NCBI GenBank assembly: GCA_025201375.1
Contig: JAIWZP010000034.1
Coordinates: forward strand, 186,001 to 250,000
Source of the DNA: Gongronella butleri
Lineage: Eukaryota > Mucoromycota > Mucoromycetes > Mucorales > Cunninghamellaceae
Reading direction: 5' to 3'
Length of the DNA stretch: 64,000 bases
Under the pieces are notes generated by a model, which was not told the origin of the DNA, searched no databases, and saw only the letters and a program-made list of their open reading frames with translations. This document shows positions 34,173 through 47,516 of the stretch, piece after piece. Made by a program: the position numbers and the translations under genes. Within the stretch, counting starts at the first letter, position 1, and every line of letters starts with the position of its first letter.

Positions 34173-34728
34173 GCCAATGTTTATGAAAAAAATGGGGAGA
34201 GGATATAAGTTGGAAAGGGAGGGGAAGAAGAAGAAGAAAAGAAAAAAAGAGGAACAAAACGAAAAAATAAAAAAGAGAGAAAAGGGAATTGGACCTCTTT
34301 TTGAGTGGATTATGCCCGCTCGACATTTGACGTTTTGACCCAAGAATTTGCCCTGGCGGGGGGAGGGACGTTGGCACTTTTTTTCCAAGGGGACATCTAA
34401 AAAGTCGAATTGAGCGGACCCCGCGCCGTGGGGATTCCCAATGTCTCTCACCAGGGTGGGGCTGAGTGCCATTGATGACTTTGGAGGCTGGGGTGACGGG
34501 GCCGGGTGTCGTTTTGGGTGGAGCTGGGTCATTGGACCAGGTTAAATCATCCCATGGGAAAAAAATGGAAAAAACATCGGACGACTGAGGAAAATAGACC
34601 GGATTTGGGCGAACCCACCCCCCGTCGCCCGCCCAATTCCCCCTAAGAAAAAACTTTCCTTGGTCTTGTTTATCTTTTCTTTCCCTCTCTTTTGCTTTTT
34701 CATCTATTTTTTTTTCACGCGTTTCACT
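34173..34728. promoter_or_regulatory. Divergent promoter region, CDC73 / HMG-box gene
   Basis: 556 bases between opposite start codons. It contains (GAA)n and A-runs near 34220-34290 and a T/C-rich leader ahead of the HMG-box start. The long minus-strand open frame across it (34156-34818) is low complexity, not a gene. Confidence 0.4.
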
Positions 34729-35432
34729 ATGAAGGAAGCTCAAACCCAGAACAACGACGTAAGTGGCAGCAGAAGTGACGCGTGCAAGCAACGGCAAAAA
34801 AAAAAGGAAAAAGAGCAACAGACACGCTGACTTTTTTTTTTTTTTTTAGCTCTCTGCCGCGTTCCGCCAGCTTGGCGACGCGTTTGCTCAAGTGGCCAAG
34901 GTGCTCCAGGAGGCTGCAAACCAGCAGCCGAATGCGCCCACACGCAAGCGCAAGCGCGTCAAGGACGTCAATGCGCCCAAGAAGCCCACGTCCGCGTATT
35001 TGCACTTTGTGATGCAAAATCGCGAGAATGTCATCAATGACAAGCCCGGCTTGAGCCAGGTCGACATCATCAAGATCCTGGGCGAGAAGTGGTCCAGCCT
35101 CGAAGACAAGGATAAAACGGTAAAGCACGCATCCAATTGGATCAAAAAAAAAAGCAAGAAAAAAAAATATGAGTTGACGCGTTTTTTGCCATCTGACCTT
35201 TTTTTTTTTTTGCCAAATCCAGCCATATCAGTTGACCGCCGACAAAGACCGCGAGCGCTATGAACGCGAAATGAAGAAGTACAAGGCTGGCGCCGCGCAG
35301 ACACAAGAGCCGCCACAGCAGGAGAGCAGCAGTGCCAGCAGCGGTGCGGGTAGCAAGAAGAAGCATCGCGCCGAAGGCGAGTCCAAAAAGGAGAAGAAGC
35401 ACAAGAAGGAGAAAAAGCACAAAAAGCAATAG
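34729..35432 (+). CDS. HMG-box chromatin protein
   Basis: Three exons, 34729-34758, 34850-35119 and 35223-35432, give 169 aa. A single HMG box spans ~43-110: KRVKDVNAPKKPTSAYLHFV, then IIKILGEKWSSLEDKDKT, then YQLTADKDRERYEREMKKYK. Upstream is a short helical segment. The C-terminus is an extreme Lys-rich tail of repeated K-K-H-K-K-E units. The layout resembles Nhp6/HMO-type proteins, which bend DNA non-specifically in chromatin. The first exon is only 10 codons. Confidence 0.9.
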
Positions 35433-35620
35433 CTTTGCAGCTTCTTTTTTTTTTTTTATCGTTTCATCCGATTTTTGCTTGTTCCCCTTTCATTTCTCTT
35501 TTTTTTTCTATTTCTTCTCCTCCCTCCAATTCCCCTCCTCTTGATCATGCGCCAATTGAGCGAGCCAATCGAAAAAATAAATACTTTTTAATGCAAAAAA
35601 GCGAAGCTTGGAAGCCCATT

Positions 35621-37440
35621 TCACATTTTGGCTCGATGGAACGAAGGACTGAGGGCCAAGACCGACATGTGTCTGGGATGCACCTGGACCTGGAACGTCT
35701 TGAGCGGCGCATGCTCGCCATCCACAGCGACGTACGCCTCTTGGCCAGGTCGTGGCTTGGGTGTCAGACGGAAAGCGCGAATTTTGTAATACTCCACCTG
35801 AAAAAGCGTGAAAAAAAAAAAAAGACGCGCCCCCAGTGAGCGCGTTGCGTGCATAAAAAAAGGACCTTACAATTTTGGCATCGAGGTGCTTGCCCGTTTC
35901 GACCTTGTCAAAGATGCCAAGTTGCTTGAAGACGCTGTTTTTGCCACGGACGAGGAGCAGGTCAAGGTAGCCGTCGTGGGGCAGGGCATAAGGGTGGGAG
36001 CGCATGCCGCGCGCAAGGAGCGGGGTCTTGCTGGTGAGGAAAAACGACACGTCGCCGTCGATTTTGACCCAGGATTCGGGCACGGGCTCGGAGAGCGCAG
36101 GGATGGTATCTTTGAGGTGCGCATCGTCGGCGTCCTCGAGAGCGACCCATTTAGCCTCGTCGTACGCCTTTTCGCATTGCGCACGGATGCTGTCCTTGTT
36201 ATCGTCGGCAATATCCACGGCCGCTTCGAGCCCATACGTGTTGCCCGAGAAAATCTCTTTGAGCAGACCAAGCACTGTGCGTGCATCGCCCATCCATCTA
36301 ATGAGACAAAAGAAAGCAAAAAATGAGGATTTGGGGCTCGTTTTTGGGATGAAATGTAACTATTAACGTACCTGAGATTTTCTGTGGCGAGATCGGCATA
36401 GGACGTGATGCCATAATTGTGAGAGAGGAATGAAAAGTAGCGATTATCGTCGTAGGTGACGGAGCAAATGTCCAGGGCGAGAGGTCGGCCCTTGACGACC
36501 TGCAGAGCCGTGGCAACGGGGTCGAATCCTGCTTTTTCTCCAAGAAGGCAAATGCTCATGGCATTGCCCGTGCCGCCAGGAATAATGCCAATGGGCAGCT
36601 TGCGCACAGCCTCGCGCGCATCCGGGCGCTGCAGCAACCCATTGATCACCTCGTGCACCACACCGTCGCCGCTCACCGTCACAATCGCGTCAAATTCATT
36701 GATATCCAGCTCCTTGGCAATCTGCAAGGCATGGCCCTGGTGCTCAGTGTCTAGGGGAAAAAAAAACGAAATAATAAAAAAGAGACGTAAGGAAATCCAA
36801 TTGGCCATTTCCTTGAAAAAATCGGATGCATTGGCTTACAGATGACTTCCACTTTGCATTTTGCCGCGTCAAGGACGGGGCGGACCTTTGTTTGAAAGAT
36901 TTCATACGCTTTGCCCTGGCCGCCAAAGGGATTGATGAGCACCTTGAGGCGCTTGCCCGCGGGGATATCCTTGTAAACAGAGTTCATGATGTCTTTGCAG
37001 AATTGCTGAGCAGCAGGCACTTTTTCGTTCTCGACAGCATACATGAATTTGTATAAATCTTGCTCGCTTTCCTCCTTGTCTGGCTGGCGTGCAATCACAG
37101 CATTGATTTGCACCATGTTTGTCTTTTCATTGAAGAAGCAATACAGAATCTGCGTGTTTTCAATCGGCAGCAATGTCAAATCACCACCCTTGGGCGCAGG
37201 CAGAGGCACACAACCACACGCACGGCCTCCCTTGGCTAAAAATGTAAAGAAAAGTGTCAATTGCTTTTTCCCCCTGGTTCGTTTGGCACTTGACGTCTCG
37301 CTTTTTCCGTTTTTTTTTTTTTTGTCCTTTTTTTTTTTACTTTTGCGTCGCGCCGTGAGGTCGCCTTCAATACGCAGACCCTCGCCGTCATAGGTGAGCG
37401 TTACAGGGTGAACACCCTTGGCAGCTTGCAAGGTCAGCAT
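35621..37440 (-). CDS. Sphingosine / long-chain-base kinase
   Basis: Phosphorylates sphingoid bases (yeast Lcb4/Lcb5). Five exons, 37440-37341, 37235-36840, 36750-36372, 36297-35871 and 35797-35621, give 492 aa. Conserved blocks in order: KRLKVLINPFGGQGKAYEIF; TEHQGHALQIAKEL; IVTVSGDGVVHEVINGLLQR (nucleotide-binding SGDG); KLPIGIIPGGTGNAMSICLL; then LALDICSVTYDDNRYFSFLS and GDARTVLGLLKEIF, with a closing block YVAVDGEHAPLKTFQVQVHP. All the catalytic-type motifs of the DAGK/SphK fold are present. The N-terminal ~130 residues are a PH-like extension of the kind seen in fungal enzymes. Confidence 0.94.
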
Positions 37441-37663
37441 GGAAAAAAGAGGGGAGAAAAAAAGTGATAAAAAGAGGGACGGGTGGGCATTTTTTTTTTG
37501 GTTCTTTTTCAGTGGATTTATTGCAGGAGCGGGGGTTCAAACAAGGTGCCACAAAGTTGATATCTGCTTGCCAAGGGGGAAGGAGGGCAACGTGTACGAG
37601 GAGGAGGGGGGTGGCAAAGCCAGCCAGGCACCAAACGGCAAGACAAAAGGGGGAAAAAAATAA

Positions 37664-38537
37664 TTACATGGCCATGCTTGCCTTGAGAGCCTCCAATTCC
37701 TCTTCCTCGTCGTTCTCGACGCGCGTCGCACGCTCTAAAAATGGGAGGTGAGACACAAACAACGTTAAAAAGACTTTCCCCCCCTCTTTTCCATGTTTTC
37801 TATCTCTTTTTTTCTTTACCTGGTTCGTGTGTTGGTACATTGGGGGTGACGAGGGCAGGGCCAGGGGTGTCGAGCATCTTTGCATCTAGTTCTTCTTGCT
37901 CCAATTCTTCCAATTCGTTCAACAGCTCGTCCTCGTCCAGATCGTCGATACCAATTGGGCGTGAAATGGCATCCGAGATCTCGGTGGCAAAGTCCATCTG
38001 GTCGCGGATATCGTCCATGGTCGCGTCCACCTTGTTGATGTCCCTGGAATGGCAAAAGAAAAAAAAGAAAGTGTTAAACAATGATTTTTGGCTCGAAAAA
38101 AAAAAAAGATGGATTTACATGGTGCCGTGGATATTTTTCATGGCCTCGGCACCTGCACGCATGGCGCCCATGGTCTCCAGGTTGACGTTGGCATTCTCAA
38201 TGGCCATCATTTGTGTCTCAATTGTCATTCGCGCGCCATTGATCTTCTCAATGTTCGTTTCGTATGTCTTTTTTCGTTTCAATGCCATCAATGCCACTAT
38301 AAATCATGAAACAATGAGCACTCTGTCCTCGGCATCGCCTTGGCAACCAAGGCTTTCTTTTCTTTTCTTACACCTTCGGTTCTTGGTCGCGTTGGCCTTG
38401 GCTGTCTTGAGTTCATTATCCACTTTGGCCTCGAGATACGTCTGTCGCTTCTCAAGCATATCCAGCGTGTCCCTCAGCTTGTAGATAGCGTCCTTGGCAG
38501 TCGTCTTGGCCTTGGCCTTTCCAAAAAACAGATTCAT
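37664..38537 (-). CDS. SNF7: SNF7/VPS32, ESCRT-III subunit (CHMP4 type)
   Basis: Snf7 polymerises into the membrane-remodelling filament of ESCRT-III in multivesicular body formation. Four exons, 38537-38372, 38296-38119, 38043-37820 and 37734-37664, give 212 aa. The N-terminal basic helices read MNLFFGKAKAKTTAKDAIYK and DTLDMLEKRQTYLEAKVDNE, then ALMALKRKKTYETNIEKING. The acidic C-terminal half includes DLDEDELLNELEELEQEELD, the MIM-like helix, and the end is LEALKASMAM. Size and charge polarity match Snf7. The start is divergent from the Zn2Cys6 gene, 288 bases away. Confidence 0.95.
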
Positions 38538-38825
38538 GCTATACAAAACCAACACAAAAATAAGAAAAAAAACCAGTGAGCTTTATCGTGTCCTTTCCCC
38601 GGAAATAAGCCTTTTTTCACAATGTTCACGCGCGTTCATCAGAGCAAAATACATACGTTGGTATATGTAAAGATGGAGGCAGAAAGAAAAAAGAAAGAGT
38701 TTGGGTGAAAAAAAGGGAGAAAAGCGAGGAAAAGGTAAAAGGCATCTGACCTTGAAATAGACACCTGGCCTGATCATCCATTTCTCTTTCCTCTCTCTCT
38801 CTTTTTTTCTATTCCCCTCTCCTCC
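38538..38825. promoter_or_regulatory. Shared divergent promoter, SNF7 / Zn2Cys6 factor
   Basis: 288 bases between opposite start codons, with purine/pyrimidine-rich tracts such as CTCTCTCTCTTTTTTTC before the zinc-cluster start. No discrete element identified. Confidence 0.4.
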
Positions 38826-40926
38826 ATGAAGCGTACTAAACCATGTGACAGTAAGAAGCACATACAAAAAGAATAAAACGAGGGACTTAAAAAAGTGTGT
38901 TTCTTTCGTTTTTTTTTAAAAAAAAGACTGCCGCCGACGACGACGCAAGTGCCAGGCGACGGACAAGAAGGAGTGTGTGCGTTGCGAGCGTCTTGGCATA
39001 GTATGCTCTTTCAACCCTGCGCTGTTGCTGGCGCAGCAGGCTTTGAAGGAAGAAATTGAGGAGGAGGACGAAGAAGATGTGATGGCCGAGGTGGATGGAG
39101 ACGACGAATTGAATGAATTGTACCAGCATGTGGTGGATTTGGAGCAAGAGATGCATGAATTACATCAGGAGCACCAAGCCATGCGGCGTGTGGCCAAGAC
39201 AAGGACACAATGGCAACTTTCCATTGTCAATGGCCAGATTCGACTGGAAACCGGGATTCACACACTAACACAGCTGCTGGCGCTTCTCCAGGAACCAAGG
39301 TCCGTGCGTTATCTGTCGCCATTCGATCAATCGTCCGTTCCGTTCCAATTGGCGGCCAACAAGAGCTTTTTACGGCTTGTCACTGGGCAACTTGCGCAAC
39401 GGGGCTTATACAACGAGACCGCACACACATTCAACGACGCACAGCCGCCTCCTTTTGCTCCATGGCCGGCCATTACGTCTGGGGCCGTAGCAGACCCGTT
39501 TGCTGACATCAACATTCGCGATACCCATGGTCCATCCATCACCGCCGAATCATCCCCTGCTGAAATCATCCACAAGCTCGTCCACCAGTATTTCCATTGC
39601 TACAATGTCGTGCTGCCCTTGCTTCATCGCGAGACATTTATGGCCTATTTTGAAAAATGCCAGGAACGAGCCAAAGACGAATTGGATCCATTGGCGGCCC
39701 ATGGCCCTGTTACTCTTGCTTTGTGTGCTTACATGAGCATCACCTGCTGCCGCCATTTGCACATGGGCCTCCATGATCGCCGCAGTCTCGCTGAGTCGTT
39801 TTATATTCAATGTCAGGACAGATTGTACGACATTCTCGACGATCCGGCCCATTGCAAGCAGCTCGAGGCCATGATCACTATCAATATGCTTCTCAAGTTC
39901 CTCTTCATGACATTGAGGCTCAAGGAGGCGCGCAAGCTCATCAGCATCGCCGTCCTCCTCGCGACAGAACTCAGAAAAGCACAATCGCGCCTATCACACG
40001 TCGAAAAAGTCATTGCCCAGCGCCACGCCATCTACGCCAATGTCTTTTTTGGTATCATCGAATACTTTTGCTCCAGGCGCATGGACGACATCCCAGGCAG
40101 CGATGTCCCGCTCGAAGTGCTTCCAGATGAATGCCCCACAACGCAAAAATGTCTTGTTTCCTACCAATATTTTTGCAAGCTTGTCCTCCATCCTGTTTTT
40201 AAGCAAATGGTGGTAAGAAAGGGGGGAGGAGAAAAAGAGAAACGCGAAAAAAAAAGAGAAAGAGGAGAAAAAATGAAGCCAACGCGTCTTTTTTCCTCCT
40301 TTTTTTAGAAACACGCTCGTCGCATTGTGGTTGGCGAATTGGTACAGATTGATGTGGACATCATTGTTGGATTCGAGAGTTGGTACGACCAGTGGTGGCA
40401 GCAGTTGCCGTCGAATCTCAAATATTGCGACAATCCCTTTGATGTGTCGATAAAGTCGCGTTTGCTTCTTGTGGATTGCCCCGTCAAGCTGATGCTCCAC
40501 GCAGGCCTTCTTTCCGTGTGCTGCGGTCTATACACGATGCTCGCGTTCCCGCGCAATTGCAACAGCACAACGTCGGCGGTCATCCAGGGCAAATCAAGGC
40601 AAATGGCTCTAAAATGCTGCGATTTGTTGCTTGCCATTGACTCTTGCGTGCGCCGCATCAGCCCATATTGTGGCTTTTCATCCGAATACCTCATCCGCGT
40701 CTACGACTCGCTGTGCGTCTTGTCAGACATGCCGACCGCCGGTGACCAGGATTTCAATGGCCAAATCAAGGCATTCATCCAAGAGTGCTTCACGCGATTG
40801 ACACCACAAATCACCACCAATCAGGTGCTCACGGCTGACAATAATTATCATAATGCACCTCTCCCCGCTTATCATTTAATCCTCGATATTGTCACACAGG
40901 CTGCTCAAAATGCAGGAATCGTGTAA
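38826..40926 (+). CDS. Zn2Cys6 fungal transcription factor
   Basis: Three exons, 38826-38850, 38927-40212 and 40309-40926, give 642 aa. The zinc cluster is split by intron 1: CDNCRRRRRKC, then ECVRCERLGIVC, six cysteines in the Gal4-type arrangement, starting six residues from the Met. An acidic region and a coiled-coil linker follow (ELYQHVVDLEQEMHELHQEH). From ~residue 190 the fungal-specific transcription factor domain begins: IIHKLVHQYFHCYNVVLPLL, HRETFMAYFEKCQ, then CAYMSITCCRHLHMG. The acceptor of intron 1 is a run of A ending AAAG. The target pathway is unknown. Confidence 0.92.
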
Positions 40927-41029
40927 AAAACGATAGAAATAAACCGTTTTAATCTTGTTTTTCCCGTTTATGACCAACTATTAACACACCGCGCATCCCC
41001 GCTTGCCATCCTGCCAAAACGTCACACAG

Positions 41030-41063
<34 letters not shown>

Positions 41064-41470
41064 CAGCCAACGTATAGAAATCAACGCCAAAGATGTTTTT
41101 GTTTTAATTTCATGAGCTGGAAACAATCTCGATCACCCCCCTCCCCTTTTTTCATGGCAAAAAGGGCACAACAACAATAACGATAAACAAGCGCTGATGT
41201 GAGGGGCCTGAGCCAAGAATAAAATAGGTGCTCCTTTATTTTTTATTTTTTTTTTTTTTCAACACACAAACACACGCGCGCGCCCAAGCAACTCCTTTAA
41301 AAAGGAGTCAGAAAAAGGAGGCCGGGCAAGGTCGACGAATATGTGCGTCAGTGTCGTGCTTCTTGTGGATTCAAATTGGGGCAATGCCCCGCTTGTTCAT
41401 CGTTTTACTTGCTTTTTTTTCCTCTCTCTCTCTTTTCTTTCCTACTTTTTTTTTATTTTCTATTTTTGCA
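40927..41470. other. Spacer upstream of the chitin synthase
   Basis: 544 bases. A 27-base A-run lies near 41034-41060, and T-rich leader sequence approaches the chitin synthase start. An open frame from 41228 that joins the gene in frame encodes mostly Phe/Leu from T-runs and is taken as untranslated. Confidence 0.5.
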
Positions 41471-44400
41471 ATGGCAACGGCAATGGACGATTTGATCGAC
41501 GTGGACGATGCCAACATTGACGCGCTGACCAGCATTTTAAAAGGGCGCTTCCTCTCGGATCGCATTTTCACTCGCATTTCGTACCCTGTACTAGTTGCTC
41601 TGCACCCATTCGAGAATCTCGATGATCGCATGGAGGAATGGCGCGACCAGTACTATCTGCACTACAAGGAGACAAAGACAGCAAAGCCTTTGCCCCCACA
41701 TCTGTTTCACCACGTCAATCAAGCCTATTTTCACATGCGACGCACAGGACAAGACCAAACCGTCGTTTTGACGTAAGAAACTAGAAAAAGAAGGAAAACA
41801 AAAGAAAAACGCGACAAGAAAGGCTGAAAATCACAGGCAAAACGGGGCAACTCGAGGGGGGGGGGAAGGATGACCTGCATCTTTAGGCCGGGGCAAAGGC
41901 AGGGAGAAACAAGGGGGAAGAGAAAAAAACTAAAGGGGGATTGCAGCTCAATTCTTTTTCTAATTTGTTGCTTTTGAAAAAAGTGGGATGGACGGCAATG
42001 GCAAGCACGAGATGCACGATTGGCTGCTGTCTTATTTATTGACGCTCAGCTCGCACAATGACGCGGGCGGCAAGAAAAAACGCGTCCATCAGCTGATTGA
42101 CCAGGCACACACACTGATCAAGGCCTTTACACACACGCAATTGGCCTTTGGCAACAATGTGTCCAAGCTGGGCCGTGTCACGGGCTTCCAATTCAATGAC
42201 CGCGGCAGATTGATTGGCTGCGCGTGGGACGACGCGATTCTCGAGACCGCCGCCTGCTTCTCATCCCTCCAGCAGCACGAGCACCATCACAGCGACTCGG
42301 CCATGGATGACCATGCATTTTTCATCTTTCACTATGTGTTGTACGGCACGTCACCGCGCGAGGTACTTTTTTTTTAATTTTAATTTATTTTTATTTTTTT
42401 TTTCCCCATTTCTTACCATTTTTTTTTCATTTTTCCCATTAGCGTGACGACCTGCGTCTCGACCAATTGCCCTATGCAGCATCAGGGTTTGCGCCGACAC
42501 GACAGCGTGAGGCGCTGTCAGAGATGACCAAGCAGCGGTATGCGGATTATTACAACGACACACGTGCCTGTGCGCGAGCCATGGGTATTTCCAAGCAGCA
42601 ATGGCGCCACGCATGCCGCATCCTCGTGGCACTCTTGTTTCTCGGCAACGTGACGTTTTCCGGCGCGGATGCCACGGCGACGAGCGCGTATTCGGCCAAA
42701 GATGCGCTTTTGTCCACTTTCAGCATCAGCAACCAGCCGGTCACCGTGCACAAAAAGAACGGCGCGCTCAGTGCGGCCGCGGACCTTTTGGGCGTCGATG
42801 AATCTGCACTCGAGAACATGCTCGTGTACAAGACGCAATTGACGCGAGCCGGCGACGTGACTACGCATGTGCTCACCGCACATCAAGCCGCCTACCAACG
42901 CGACCGTGTGTGCCAGACCTTGTACACACAACTGGTCCATTGGCTCATTGCCAAATGCAATGCCAAGCTCGACGCGTCCAAAAAGGACGAAAACGATCAA
43001 AAGACGCGTGTGACCAATAGTTTACATATTGTCAACTATACTGCGATTCCCATCCCATCGTCCAAGCGAGCAAAGCCACACATCGACGCCCACAACCACG
43101 ACAGGTTCATGACCACCTTTGCACACGCGTCGCTGCACCACATTATGCGGTGTAAACTGAACAATGGCGACGAATCCGTCGATAATGAATTTTTCTTCGA
43201 TTCGAATGCTGCATTTATGCACGCTTGGCGTTCTGTGCAGCCGAGCGACGACGCCGACATGGCCCTCGCATCGGCATGCGAGCAAATGGGCATCACCATG
43301 GCAAAGCAGGCAACCATGTACCACCAAAACGACAAAATCATCGAATTGCCCATCACGCATGCCGGAAGTGGCGCCGTCTCGCGTTTATTCTCGCTCAGCG
43401 CACTCGGCGATCGCCTAACAAGCCAAGTCTTTGCCGATGCCGCGGCCCTGTTCTCGGAAAACACATGTAATCTAATGCTTGCAGTTGACTTGTTCCACTC
43501 ACGCAATTCCATTATCAATGCATCCGCCGCACGCGACCCACATAATGCCGTCCAACACATGCTCACGACACTCGACGCCACAAACACCTGGTGGATCCTC
43601 TGCTTGCAACCGAGCGTCATGCGCTTGTCCAAATCTTGCGATTCACAGACACTCGCCGACCAGGTCGCCGTGCATCAGCTACCTGCGCTTATCGGTGACC
43701 TCCAGACGCCCGCCTACACGGACCTCGCCCTTCAGGAATGCGCAAACCGCTATGTGGCCATTCTCGAGGAAGAGGGCGACGATTACAGCCACGAACACCC
43801 ATTGTACATTTGCCAAACCATGAAAAACGCATTTGCATGGTCAGACGACGATTACCACATTGATCATCCTGCCGACACGGTAAAAAAAAAAAAAAAAAGT
43901 TAACGTCAAGCGTCGATAACGCTCGTTTTTTCGCTTTTGAGCGCGTCGCTCACCCTTTTTTCCCTATTTTTTTTAATTCAGGTCTTTCTCTCTTATGCCA
44001 CATGGTACGCGCTGGAAAACATGCTCCGCAGTGTTGAAAAGCAGCAGCAAAAACACATTAAAGATGCACTAAAAGGTAAGCTTTGCTATATATTTTCTTT
44101 TTCTTTTTCTTTTTCTTTTTTTTTTTTTTTTTGCTCACGAAATGTCATTTTTAGAGCAACATGCATACATGGACGACGCGTCGGTATTGTCTGGTGCGTG
44201 CCACGGTGCGCACGGAGCCATTGGCGGGATGCATACTTGCGACAGCGATTATCAATGCGTGTCCGGATGCCAACAATGCGAAGATTCACCCACATCGGCA
44301 TCATCGTACAAGGACACGGCGTCCATGAATACATCTGCACACACACACCTGAATGCCAAAGCCGGCAAGCGCAATCGGCAATGTTTTAGTGCGCCCGTGT

Positions 44401-47400
44401 TCCGCAGTCGGTCGCGTTTCTTGTGGGCGACAGTCACATGGTTGATTACGTGGTGGATCCCAAGCCCATTGCTGCACTATGTGGGCGGGATGCGGCGTTC
44501 CGATATCCGCATGGCATGGCGCGAAAAATGCACATTGTGCTTCTTCATCCTTGTGCTTTGTGCGGCGCTTGTGTGGTTCATTGCGCTTTTTGGCCAACTC
44601 TTGTGCCCGCCGCAGGATCTGTTCTCACAATCGGAGCTCCAATCCAAATCCGACAAGGACAATGCGTTTGTGGCCATCCGTGGCGAGGTATTTGATCTGA
44701 CGAGCTTTGCACCACGCCATTGGGCGTCCGAGGTGATTCCTGCCGTGTCCATCCTGCAATACGCGGGTCAGGACGCCAGCGACCTGTTCCCCGTCCAGGT
44801 GTCGGCCGTGTGCGATGGATTGGACCAGCCCATCCCAAAGGAAGTGACGCTCGCCACACATATCAACATCACAGACCCAACCGCCCATTTCCATGATTTC
44901 CGCTCGTTCCGCGACGATTACCGGCCCGATTGGTACATGGAGCAAATGGTCTACTTGCGCAAGAATTACCGCCTCGGGTTCATGGGCTACGATCCACTCG
45001 ACATCCAGAATCAAGCGGCCAGCCCCGTACAAATGGGTGGCATACAGACAGAACGCCAATGGGCCATCTTGCACGGACACGTGTACGATCTGACGTCGTA
45101 CCTAAAGGGCGGCCTGGCTCTTCAATTCTCTCAAGGCACCAACGTCTCCGCTCAACAGCAACATGCCAATGCCACGTCGATGGATTTTATCGATAATGCC
45201 ATTTTGGAACTCTTCCGCCAATTGCCCGGCACGGATCTGTCCGCCCACTTTGACGCGCTCCCCTTTAGCGCGGCGCGACGCCAAAAGCAGCTCACGTGCC
45301 TGCGCAATCTGTTCTTTGTTGGCATGGTCGACTCACGAAACTCGCTCCAATGCCAATTTTCCGAATATTTGCTCTTGCTCATCACCACGTTTCTGTGCAG
45401 CGTTATCCTTTTCAAGTTCCTTGCCGCCTTTCGCATGGGCGGCGGCAATGGCGGCCATGCCATGCCTGCTGCGCCACCAAAAGCGGCGCAAGTGGACAAA
45501 AAAAAGCAAAAACAAGAAATGACCCTGACGTCGTCGTCCTCGGGTGCCACGCTTGCATCGGCTGTGTCGTCGTCGGCGTCGTCGCATGCCATTGGCGGTG
45601 GTAAACATGGCCATTTGCACGACAAGTTTGTGATTTGCCAAGTGCCGTGCTATACCGAGGGCGAGGATTCGCTGCGCAAGACCATTGATTCGTTGGCCAT
45701 CATGAAATACGACGACCAGCGCAAGCTGCTCTTTTTGGTAGCCGACGGCATGATTGTCGGCAGCGGCAATGATCGATCGACACCGCGGATTGTCTTGGAT
45801 ATCCTGGGCGTGAAAAGGGAAAATCACGACGACGACGATGATGCTCAGCCCATGGACTATGTGAGTCTGGGTGACGCGACGCGTCGACACAATCGCGCCA
45901 AAGTTTACTCGGGCCTGTACCATTGCCAGGGCCACGCTGTCCCTTTTCTGGTCATTGTCAAGGTCGGCAATGACAATGAGCGTCAGAAATCCGGCAATCG
46001 TGGCAAGCGCGATTCGCAAATGATCCTCATGCAATTCCTCAACAAGGTGCACTATGATTTGCCGATGACCCCGCTTGAGCTCGAGATGCATCACCAACTG
46101 AAAAATATCATTGGCGTCATGCCGGCCTATTATGAATTTGTGCTCATGGTCGACGCCGACACCGAAGTCGCGCCCGAATCGCTCAATCACATGGTCGCCT
46201 CGTTTTCCCGCGATTCAAAGCTCGTTGGTCTATGTGGTGAAACGCTTCTTTCCAACGAAAAGGACTCGTGGGTAACCATGATCCAGGTGTACGAATATTA
46301 TATTTCGCATCACCTGTCCAAGGCATTTGAATCGCTCTTTGGCTGTGTCACATGTTTGCCCGGCTGCTTTTGCATGTATCGCATCCGTGCGGCCAACAAG
46401 CATCAGGCGCTCTTTGCATCACACCAGGTGATTGAAGACTATGCGGAAAACAACGTCGATACCCTGCACAAAAAGAATTTGCTGCATCTTGGCGAGGATC
46501 GGTACCTGACGACGCTCATTCTCAAGCATTTTCCGGATTATCGCACAAAATTCAATCCGGATGCCAGCTGCCGCACCGTGGGGCCCGATCAATGGCATGT
46601 GCTGCTCTCTCAGCGACGTCGATGGATCAATTCCACCGTCCACAATCTCGGCGAGCTTTTATTTCTGCCGCAGCTATGCGGCCTGTGCTGCTTCTCCATG
46701 CGCTTTATTGTCATGCTCGATCTGCTCTCGACGCTCGTCATGCCGGCCGTGGTCTGCTATTTGGGCTATTTGGTCTATCAGCTGTGCACAAGCTCCAGCC
46801 AAGTCCCGCTCATGTCCATCCTCACCCTTGGCGGCGTATACGGTCTGCAGGCCATCCTTTTCATTACACGGCGCAAATGGGAGCATATTGGCTGGATGAT
46901 CGTCTACATCCTTGCCATCCCCGTCTTTTCTTTCCTCATTCCCATTTACGCATTTTGGCACTTTGACGACTTTTCTTGGGGAAACACACGCGTCGTCCTC
47001 GAGCAAAACAAGAAAGCCGCCGCCGCTGCTGCCGCTGCCACTGGTGTCTCGGGTACAGAAAAATCACCCAATGCCATGTTGGCCGATGGTGACGTGCCAT
47101 TAATGCATTGGTCAGACGACGAGGACCGCCGCATTCTCTTGCAAGAACAGCAGGAACTACAGCAACAGCAAGACGAAAAAGCTGCAGCCGCAGCCGCAGC
47201 CGCAGCATCAGCGGCATCCGTGACTGCATCTGTGGCGTCAGCAGCGCACTATCAGGCCAATCGACCGTCACGCGCCTTTACAACCGCCTCCATGGCCACT
47301 CCAGTCACATCATCCATTGGTTGGGTCCACGGCATGATGCCCCCAGATGACATGCTCTACAGCGAAATCAGACACATCCTAAACATGCACGACCTGGGCC

Positions 47401-47516
47401 ATCTCACAAGAAAACAGGTCCAAGACATGCTCACAAACATATTCGGCATCGACATGCGCGAGCGCCGCGAAGATATCAACCGCGCCATCGAAACCATTCT
47501 CGCAGAAATAGCCTAG
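41471..47516 (+). CDS. Chitin synthase with myosin-like head (class V/VII type)
   Basis: Makes cell-wall chitin. Five exons, 41471-41772, 41984-42362, 42443-43879, 43982-44075 and 44155-47516, give 1857 aa. Residues ~1-740 form a degenerate myosin head: YPVLVALHPFENL, then the P-loop position reading GMDGNGKH (102-109), and FHYVLYGTSPRERDDLRLDQ. Two membrane segments follow (~828-845, ~864-886), then a cytochrome-b5-like stretch (FVAIRGEVFDLTSFAPRHW), a third TM, and the catalytic domain: ICQVPCYTEGEDSLRKTIDS, VDADTE (from 1403), the EDR block and QRRRW (1557-1561). Several TMs come next. Two Ala/Gln-rich linkers precede a C-terminal DEK_C domain (~1803-1857, IRHILNMHDLGHLTRKQVQD). AATAAA at 47536. 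Confidence 0.96.

Noticed and set aside
34156..34818. 220-codon minus-strand frame upstream of CDC73
   Set aside because: Phe/Leu/Ser-rich low-complexity translation across the CDC73 / HMG-box promoter region, with no family features.
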